This document shows positions 56,901 through 64,000 of a stretch of 64,000 nucleotides of DNA, one piece after another. Position 1 is the stretch's first letter. Each line of letters opens with the position of its first letter. The stretch is taken from positions 1,453,001 to 1,517,000 of the forward strand of contig OZ037772.1 of the NCBI GenBank assembly GCA_964035545.1, written 5' to 3'. Source of the stretch: Bugula neritina (Eukaryota; Bryozoa; Gymnolaemata; Cheilostomatida; Bugulidae). Both the position numbers and the translations under genes were made by a program. A model generated the notes under the pieces. That model did not search any database. It was not told where the DNA came from and worked only from the letters and a program-made list of their open reading frames with translations.

Positions 56901-57865
56901 ATGCTGATAGTAGATGTTATATTCTTCATCACATGACTTGTAGCTAATAATAATATTAGTGAATAATACTGCCTCCCTGCAATAAGTTTATTTCCAGCTG
57001 CAGTAACATGCAGGATGTAAGCACAGGTAAAAGTGTATATTATACTGTATAGGTTTAAGGTGTACTCTGTGTAGTGTGCAGTGAGCTCTTAGTAAACTCT
57101 CTATTCAGTCTTCCTTTCCAAGGGTTCACCTGGTAGAGTAGAGGATAGGGACTCCACACTGCTAAGTGAGTTGGTGCTGCAAGGGGTTCAAACCCACCTA
57201 TCAGCATGTCTAGTTAGTTTACTATGCAAGTGTTTTACAGTAATTTTAGAGGTGCTCAGTCTAACAACTGTACAGACTGCCAGCAACACATGAGTTATAA
57301 GTTGTAGTTTGACTTCAGTCTAGTGCTGCTATTGTTTTGGTCATCAGATAATTTAAATATAAGTAATTTGATACTTTTTGAGTGCCATTACTGAGACTAT
57401 TGTAATTTGATGATGGCTGGTAGAGCAGTGTTTGCTGGTGGGACTCAGGTGGCTGTGCTTGGTTCTTGTTAAGTATTTAATATGTGATAATGTTGGAGTA
57501 GCTGCAGTAGTATAGTATTAGAAGTAGACATGTGGGTGTGTCCTTGCTGAGAGCCACAGGCTAAGTTTGTGGGTCAAGGTCAATACAGTTGTATAAGGAG
57601 GCACTATTTTCTGCTCTATTTGAGTATTTACTTCATGCATATAACCTGCTTAGTTCCATCTTTAAAGGCAGTCTGTCTGTTTCTCTCAATACACACCAAC
57701 TGATACAATATGATGCTATTATTTACAGGCCAACTGGTGCTTACTGTTCCCAGAGAAAGTCTTGGTGTGAGTAGCTGGGTGTGGGACATTGCTGTGTATA
57801 ACAGAGACACAGTGTTTCTAGCATGTCAAGATGGTGGACTTAGAAGATACACAATAAAATACTAA
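50734..57865 (+). CDS. TRIM-like RING/B-box/coiled-coil protein with propeller-like tail, copy 2
   Basis: Exons 50734-50915, 53061-53241, 53363-53627, 54717-54922, 55357-55636, 56031-56717, 57729-57865 (645 codons). All splice sites and phases match copy 1, and no stop or frameshift is visible. All RING ligands and B-box cysteines are kept. It has one extra Ala at the exon 3/4 junction and one extra Gly near the C-terminus (DGGLRRYTIKY). The first five exons differ from copy 1 by about 11 residues, while exon 6 alone differs by about 29 (counted by eye). Function as an E3 ligase is inferred from family; the target is unknown. Confidence 0.85.
51221..51723 (+). mobile_element. hAT-like MITE, family A, copy 2
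   Basis: Allelic/paralogous to 19,572-20,083. The left terminus is reduced to ACCAACCTTTTTC; the right terminus AGTTGGGAACTACTG has one change. Dead at both ends. Confidence 0.7.
53061..53241 (+). CDS. TRIM-like copy 2, exon 2: first B-box
   Basis: Zinc ligands as in copy 1. CLESQ is CVDSQ here. Confidence 0.8.
53363..53627 (+). CDS. TRIM-like copy 2, exon 3: second B-box
   Basis: One Lys/Glu to Gln type change in CEHHKQEQ and one extra codon at the donor (KTAG), otherwise as copy 1. Confidence 0.8.
53883..54517 (+). mobile_element. hAT-like MITE, family B, longer copy in TRIM-like intron 3
   Basis: Shares the target duplication and ends of 22,320-22,715 but keeps about 240 bp more interior (54,005-54,260), including a G run (54,258-54,267). 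The shared insertion site shows the element predates the large duplication. Confidence 0.8.
54717..54922 (+). CDS. TRIM-like copy 2, exon 4: coiled coil
   Basis: Same heptads as copy 1 with three replacements. Confidence 0.8.
55357..55636 (+). CDS. TRIM-like copy 2, exon 5
   Basis: Same length and phase as copy 1, four replacements. Confidence 0.8.
56031..56717 (+). CDS. TRIM-like copy 2, exon 6: propeller-like tail
   Basis: 687 nt, as in copy 1. Clusters of change: TTGWWEI for TTGWGEI, VGSWYNEEE for VGISYNIEE, YKHSVDVP for YKQPLGVP, GDLTTDG for GDRAPDG, EFPRISDPS for ELPHISVPT. Several of these would be loop positions between strands. Confidence 0.8.
57115..57197 (+). repeat. tRNA-derived SINE-like sequence, copy 2
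   Basis: GGTTCACCTGGTAGAGTAGA and the B-box GGGGTTCAAACCC about 60 bp on. The A- and B-box spacing is right for a pol III promoter, but the stems are not clear. Confidence 0.4.
57729..57865 (+). CDS. TRIM-like copy 2, exon 7
   Basis: QLVLTVPRESLGVSSWVWDI AVYNRDTVFLACQDGGLRRY TIKY and TAA. AATAAA signals follow near 58,042. Confidence 0.85.
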
Positions 57866-58577
57866 ACTTATCAGCTACAGTTTACTAATAATCAGCTCAG
57901 TGAGGTACTGAGAGATAAAATGGATAATATTTGTCATCAACATAATTATCTTCATTACAATTCATCAATACACACACTCTGTATTTATAGTTAGATATGA
58001 GATGTTTTACTGTATCAAATATGTGTTGTTATTTTACCATCTAATAAAGTTTATTTGTTAGTGAAAATATAGTCTGTTTTCATGCCTCATTAGCTTTAGT
58101 TCAAGTTGAGTTCGGTTAGTAAAAATAATTTTTACTGGAGCAGTAACTGTAAATGACTTGTCTCTGGGAGAATTTATTCACTGAATTGACATGCAGGTGC
58201 AAGTAACTCCAACATGACTAAGCAAATTTATTCCAACCATTCATAATAATATACATTCCATTGCTGTGTATACAACAGCATTGAGTAGCCAATCAAATTG
58301 TTTCTTGTCATGCAATCAGGAATCTGATAAATAATATATAAGGCAATCAACTGGATATAAACACTGTTTTACTTTACACATGAGCTGTCTGTGATGTAGC
58401 TGCTTTGTGAAATGTGTGTAATTTGATGAGTTCAGTTACAGTTTAATTATGACGTGTTCACCATTCACCTGGTAGAAATACCATACAATGTGTGCACAGA
58501 CAAGTTGCAATGACTCTAACAGAAACTTTCTCAGTAGGTTTCAGTTCATCTTGAATATATTACAGCTTGTTGTCATT

Positions 58578-58838
58578 TGGCCTCAATATTATTGATGATA
58601 CACTACCTTGTTTGGCCTCAATAGTATTGATTGTATACTACCTTGTTTGGCCTCAATAGTATTGATGGTAGACTACCTTGTTTGGCCTCATTAGTATTGA
58701 TGGTAGACTACCTTGTTTGGCCTCAATAGTCTTGATGGTAGACTACCTTGTTTGGCCTCAATACTATTGATGGTATACTACCTTGTTTGGCCTCAATAGT
58801 CTTGATGATACATTACCTTGTTTGGCCTCAATAGTCTT
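58578..58838. repeat. 35-bp minisatellite, copy 2
   Basis: About 7-8 units, same family as 26,781-27,218. Confidence 0.95.
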
Positions 58839-60005
58839 GCTAACAGCACAACTTACAAGATTCAACTAATTTAAGTTGTGGAAATTTGCATGAATATAAC
58901 ACATATGAAATGTGAAAATAGCATTAAAAGTCAAGCAAGGAATTCACACTTTGACACAATTATATACTTTCACTTGAAGGTAAGCTTGATGAACCAATAT
59001 GAACTGCTCACAGAGTTTAACCACCTGTGTAGGATTTGCACCTACAATATTTAGTTACATCAAAGCCAAGTGAAAAATCTAACAGTTGATTTATTTTGTT
59101 GAAAGTTAAATTATTAACAGTCACTGATTGGCCATCACGATGGCACCATCACACTAGTTGATCTGCATGCTGCAAAATGCATCATGTCCTCTAGTTAAAG
59201 TGTGTGCATGGAGTTGTCATTTCGATATAATAACATAATGTACAAAATCTCTGCAATATATATATCAGAGTCATGATTCTACATCACATGAATGTTCTCT
59301 ACTTTAACAAGAGAATAGCCAACTATAAAAACCTGCTATAGCACACAATATAGCAACCTGTTATAACATGACATACAGTACATCAATATTCATTCACTAC
59401 ACAAAATATCTCAATACACATAACAACTGGAGCTGCTGAAGTTCAATGGCTTATACAAGTTGAATTGAACAAAACACTACGTTGTTCTTCAGCATATCAA
59501 CTAGTATGAGTAGTGTGGAGAGATCTTTTATATATATAAAAACTTGTGTTTGAAGGAAATATTAAATTATATTATTCCTCTTAGCATCACATGTAGCATG
59601 AATATCAACTTATAGTTAGTGAGTTACTAGAAGTTTCTTTGTAACGGAAACCAGTCCGGGTTCCCCTGCAGTTCCATCTCAACGGGTCTGGCCTGAGCTG
59701 AGGTCACTGCATGATGACATCATTCACTAGGTTCTTCTTGGTGTCTGGAAATTTTCCACCAGTTACTCCAGTGACTGAAAATGAAGTACTAATACCAGTG
59801 ACTCAGTCTCAAACTTACTTACTGAGTCATTGTGATTATTAGTTGATGACTTAATGTTTTAGTGAAGTTATAGTTATAGTTAACTTATAGTCCTACTGAC
59901 ACTAATAGCTAATGTGCCATTCAGTCTCATCTTCATTCTCAGTAATTGTAATACTGATATTAAGACTAACTAACGCCTAATGCTAAGTTCAACTACTAAT
60001 TATTA
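58839..60005. other. Spacer 3' of TRIM-like gene, copy 2
   Basis: Nothing coding. Near-identical to copy 1 from about 59,265 on, apart from the deletions noted there. Confidence 0.55.
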
Positions 60006-60083
60006 CACTACTAGTACTACTACTACTACTAGAAGTAGTGGTGGTGGTGGTGGCGGTAGCGGTAGCAGTAGTAATGGGAGTAC

Positions 60084-60133
<50 letters not shown>

Positions 60134-60226
60134 CTAGTAGTAATGGGAGTACTAGTAGTAGTACTAGTAGTACTAGTAGTAGTAGTAGTAGTAGTAGTAG
60201 TACTAGTACTAGTAGTAGTAGTAGTA
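60006..60226. repeat. AGT trinucleotide microsatellite, copy 2
   Basis: Longer than copy 1. Contains an internal duplication of TAATGGGAGTACTAGTAG. The poly-Ser, Val and Thr frames are artefacts. Confidence 0.95.
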
Positions 60227-60375
60227 TGACAGCGCTTCTTCATAGGATCTGCCAGTCACCCAGTAGTTGTTGTCACTAAACTATGTAAAATATATAGAGG
60301 TCAAGAGGTCACTAGACTATGTAAAATATATAGAGGTAAAGAGGTCACCAGACTATCACCGGCTTTCCATGTACC

Positions 60376-60530
60376 GATCTCAGATCGATATCAGCGAGAT
60401 CGATCCATGGAAAGACGCCAAAGATCGATCTCCGTCGATCTGAGCTGGTCGGTCTGTGGAGCTCGAACTCAGATCGATCTCATGTCAATAAGACCATGGA
60501 AAGACACCAGATCGATCTGAGAAGTAGAAA
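60376..60530. repeat. AGATCGATCT palindrome cluster, copy 2
   Basis: Same layout as 29,264-29,410, with one palindrome changed to AGATCGATAT and another restored. Confidence 0.7.
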
Positions 60531-60808
60531 AAGACTGCGTGCTACAATGTTGTCTGCTAATAAAAATGATAACTTATTGATAATTACTAAGCAAAGTATT
60601 AAATAATCATGATAGCCGCCTTTTCAGATGCCAAAACTTTGACTTTCAGTACAATGATTAAGAAAACTCAATTATATGCAGAAGAAGGTAAAAAAAAATG
60701 GGAGAATTTAAATTGAGTTCAAATGACTATATTAAAACTCAGTTTCATTAGCTATTTCCTTTGTAATTTTAAGCCTAACAGTCCTGTAAGTTTATTAATA
60801 ATCTGCAA

Positions 60809-60942
60809 GGGCCACACCCACTCCCGAAAGGGCCACACCCACTCCAGAAAGGGCCACACCCACTCCAGAAAGGGCCACACCCACTCCAGAAAGGGCCACA
60901 CCCACTTCAGAAAGGGCCACACCCACTTCAGAAATGGCCACA
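60809..60942. repeat. 21-bp minisatellite, copy 2 (about 6 units)
   Basis: GGGCCACACCCACTCCAGAAA units, fewer than in copy 1. Confidence 0.95.
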
Positions 60943-61058
60943 TTAGAGGGAATTCATAGTTTATCAACATAAACATAGTCTGTGGTAAATATTAGGTCTG
61001 TGCTAAACCCACTTGCTTTCTGTAAATAACACAAGACAAAATGAAGAATGAGTCATAC

Positions 61059-61220
61059 CTCAGCCTTAGGTTGCCCCTGGATCTGCACAAAGTAGGCTGG
61101 TATTCTGTGCCCCCACCATAGCTGTCTGGAGATACACCAGTCCCTGGAGTTCCTCAGCCATTTGTACCAAGTGACTGTATGATAGTCTGGTATGATCTTT
61201 AGCTTGCCTGATTCTACTAC
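61059..61220 (-). CDS. VARS-like copy 2, exon with [12 protein letters not shown]
   Basis: As 30,010-30,171 but reads [10 protein letters not shown], closer to the ValRS consensus (IREWCISRQ) than the [10 protein letters not shown] of copy 1. Confidence 0.85.
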
Positions 61221-61228
61221 CTGCAGTA

Positions 61229-61332
61229 TACATACTATGCTATAGACATACTATGCTATAGATATACTATGCTATAGATATACTATACTATAGATATACT
61301 ATACTATAGATATACTATACTATAGATATACT
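61229..61332. repeat. 16-bp minisatellite, copy 2
   Basis: TACTATGCTATAGATA units as in copy 1, followed by TACAGTACTAATATAT repeats to about 61,460. Confidence 0.9.
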
Positions 61333-61478
61333 ACACAGTACTAATATATATACTATACAGTACTAATATATATATATACTATACAATACTAATATATATA
61401 CTGTACAGTACTAATATATTATATACTATACACAGTACTAATATATTACATACTATACATAATATATAATACAAGTAC

Positions 61479-61560
61479 CTCTACAGCCTTGGCTGCCATA
61501 TCGTCACATGCCACATATCACTGTGGTTTGGGTATCGGCTCAATGATATCTTTAGATCGA
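61479..61560 (-). pseudogene. VARS-like copy 2, exon with stop in PQWYV
   Basis: SRSKDIIEPIPKPQ, TGA, YVACDDMAAKAVE. ValRS has RSKDVVEPLxxPQWYVxC, so the stop replaces an invariant Trp (TGG to TGA). Absent from copy 1. Confidence 0.85.
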
Positions 61561-62020
61561 CTATGACACAAGAGAACACGGTGTGGAGGTCATTGTTAAC
61601 AGACAGACACACATAGTAACAGTTCAACTCAACAGAATTGTAAAATATAGTGGATATGTTAATGGAGCTATTCTTTAGGAGAACAAGAGAGGACAACTTC
61701 TATTACATTGAGATCTGTAACTATGAGTCATTTTACTTGATTTAGCACACAGAGCCATATACCTCTAGCTTTTAGCTATTGTTCACAGTTGAGCTGCTAA
61801 TTCAACATTTTAATGTAAGAAACTATACACAATAGCAGCTAAACTGTGAAAAATAGCTAAGAACCAGATATATGGTGTGTACTAAACTAAGTAAAATGAC
61901 TCACAAGTAAACATGACTAGAAAAAGTTCAGGATCTAACTGGACGTGTATGAAGAAAATGTAATGGAACCTGTAGAAATCTAACAAGTTGGGATAAGATT
62001 GTAGAGAGAAGACGACTCAC

Positions 62021-62096
62021 CTACATACAGGAACTACCATAGGGTTGTCTTCCTTTCCTTTGTATAGCCTCAAGTCTTCCAACCTTTTATGAACAC
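62021..62096 (-). CDS. VARS-like copy 2, exon with EDNPMVVP
   Basis: VHKRLEDLRLYKGKEDNPMV VPVC, matching the end of the ValRS editing region. Acceptor GTGCAG, donor GTGAGT. Absent from copy 1. Confidence 0.85.
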
Positions 62097-62597
62097 CTGC
62101 ACATAAAACTTACACAGAGTATAAATTGCTAATAGGCTCACACCTGTCACCTGCTTACAAATGTCACCTGCTCACACCTGTCACCTGTACACACCTGTCA
62201 CCTGTACACAAATGGTATTAAACCACTAAAACCTATGTAGATCAATATTTTCTTGCTATTAAGTTGACTAATTGTGAAACAGCCAAAATAGGAAAATAAG
62301 ACCTTGTAGTGCAGTGAGCAAGGCAAGTTCAAGCCATACAACTTTAACATGTTGCATTACAGAAGAATGACCTGCTTCACTTTGGTAAATAACTATAAGT
62401 AATATTGGGAGTTACGCCACTTATGAGTAACAACATGGAGTTGTGTTTCTTTTCATAAACGCAAAAAGGTAAAAGTTACTTGTTCCTTCGAGGTAGCATA
62501 TATAATGCAAGGAAAAACCATCTCAACTTAGAAATATGTCACACAATTAGGAGTTATGCCACCTCCTTGTCAGAAACACGGAATACTAGATTCACAC

Positions 62598-62726
62598 ACC
62601 TTTTCATTTCCACAAACTCGCCGGAGTCTCCACATATTAACCTGTCATCGTCAATGAAGGGGAGTTTGTGTCAGAGGCCAACGTCGTAATCCTTGGGATC
62701 ATGTGAGGGGGTTATCTTCACCGCCC
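62598..62726 (-). pseudogene. VARS-like copy 2, editing exon with stop
   Basis: GAVKITPSHDPKDYDVGL, TGA, HKLPFIDDDRLICGDSGEFV EMKR. GAVKITPAHDxNDYEVGxRH is the ValRS pattern, so CGA to TGA explains the stop. Deleted in copy 1 between 30,846 and the AAACAGTACTC that follows. Confidence 0.85.
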
Positions 62727-63149
62727 CTATCAACAATTAGATGGGAAATGAGAAGCTCTGAGGCTATGAATATTACAAACAGTACTCGTTGCTATACGAA
62801 TAGACTCCAATTTAGTTCTCCCTCCGTATCTCAGTAAGCTGAGGGACCTGACACCTCAATTCATGACACAGTAGAATTCTTACCATAACAGAATACCATA
62901 TTTAACACACGGATCTGTTAATTTAAACTATTTTGTCCCAATACACATAACATAAGCCACAAAACAAAGGACCAAGCCATTCTCATGACCTGTGGTATTT
63001 CATGAGAACTAGAAACATAAGATATAGTGGAAGCACTGCCCCAAACAAAACAAATCAAATGAAATGATAGTTTAGTGATGGAAATAATTAGTTAATAGTC
63101 TTTGAAAATAGTTGGGCCGGTCAACTTCTGAAATTACCATGTAAGAAAC

Positions 63150-64000
63150 ACAACAGGCTATGAATATACAGGACAATAGGCTATGAATATACAGGACAAC
63201 AGGCTATGACTATACAAGACAACAGGCTATGAATATACAAGACAACAGGCTATGAATATACAGGACAACAGGCTATGAATATACAAGACAACAGGCTATG
63301 AATATACAGGACAACGGGCTATGAATATACAGGACAACAGGCTATGAATATACAGGACTACAAGCTATGAATATACAGGACAACAGGCTATGAATATACA
63401 GGACTACAAGCTATGACTATACAGGACAACAGGCTATGAATATACAGGACAACAGGCTATGAATATACAGGACAACAGGCTATGAATATACAAGACAACA
63501 GGCTATGAATATACAGGACTACAAGCTATGAATATACAGGACAACAGGCTATGAATATACAGGACAACAGGCTATGAATATACAGGACAACAGGCTATGA
63601 ATATACAGGACTACAAGCTATGAATATACAGGACAACAGGCTATGAATATACAGGACAACAGGCTATGAATATACAAGACAACAGGCTATGAATATACAG
63701 GACTACAAGCTATGAATATACAGGACAACAGGCTATGAATATACAGGACAACAGGCTATGAATATACAGGACAACAGGCTATGAATATACAGGACTACAA
63801 GCTATGAATATACAGGACAACAGGCTATGAATATACAGGACAACAGGCTATGAATATACAGGACAACAGGCTATGAATATACAGGACAACAGGTTATGAA
63901 TATACAGGACAACAGGCTATGAATATACAGGACAACAGGCTATGAATATACAAGACAACAGGCTATGAAAATACAGGACAATGCGCTATGAATATACAGG
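63150..64000. repeat. 23-bp minisatellite, copy 2 (at least 37 units, runs off the window)
   Basis: Same unit as 31,028-31,587. A variant unit with GGACTACAAGC recurs at 63,355, 63,401, 63,516, 63,608, 63,700 and 63,792, giving a 92-bp (four-unit) higher-order period at the end. Confidence 0.97.

Larger units (their letters stand above)
61059..62726 (-). pseudogene. Valyl-tRNA synthetase (VARS-like), copy 2, with two nonsense codons
   Basis: Exons in transcription order: 62598-62726, 62021-62096, 61479-61560, 61059-61220; earlier exons would lie beyond the window. They encode the segment from the editing domain (GAVKITPSHDPKDYDVG) to [17 protein letters not shown]. Two exons carry in-frame TGA: 62,671-62,673 (where RHKLPF is expected) and 61,518-61,520 (where PQWYV is expected). 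As in copy 1 there is no sequence after the WWGHR exon. Three of these four exons are deleted from copy 1. Confidence 0.85.

Overview
This is an animal (metazoan) nuclear sequence: intron-rich genes with GT-AG splice sites (often GTGAGT or GTAAGT donors), AT-rich spacers, many mini- and microsatellites, hAT-like MITEs, a Penelope-like element and a LINE tail. A fibrillar-collagen C-propeptide next to TRIM-like RING/B-box genes with an unusual propeller-like tail suggests an early-branching metazoan, most likely a sponge. That is an inference, not a proof.

The dominant structure is a head-to-tail tandem duplication. Copy 1 runs from about 12,420 to 39,512 and copy 2 from about 39,513 past the window end. 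Each carries, in order: the 3' part of a fibrillar collagen gene (+), a Penelope-like remnant, a 17-bp satellite, inverted hAT-like MITEs, a seven-exon TRIM-like gene (+), a series of matched minisatellites, and part of a valyl-tRNA synthetase gene (-). The B-to-A junction lies at about 39,512-39,526, inside a MADF-domain gene, and is marked by a 26-bp minisatellite. Copies differ by a few per cent plus large indels. A false tandem join of two divergent haplotypes in the assembly is a live alternative.

Left flank: 270-6,583 (-) holds exons of a kinesin-3/KIF14-like gene (neck, coiled coil, FHA, tail) with frameshifts, a nonsense codon and no motor exons. From 9,244 to 13,888 (+) come Cys-rich exons, degenerate collagen exons and a broken C-propeptide. 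Copy 2 of the collagen (40,017-43,936) has the triple-helix exons that copy 1 lost and an open C-propeptide, but no 5' end and a damaged helix.

The two TRIM-like genes (643 and 645 codons predicted) are the only genes open in both copies. Their changes are concentrated in the C-terminal propeller-like exon. The valyl-tRNA synthetase copies lack the HIGH exon (copy 1) and everything after the [12 protein letters not shown] region (both). Copy 2 also has two nonsense codons, so these are probably pseudogenes. Exon edges are read by eye from splice consensus, phase and family similarity. No searches were run.
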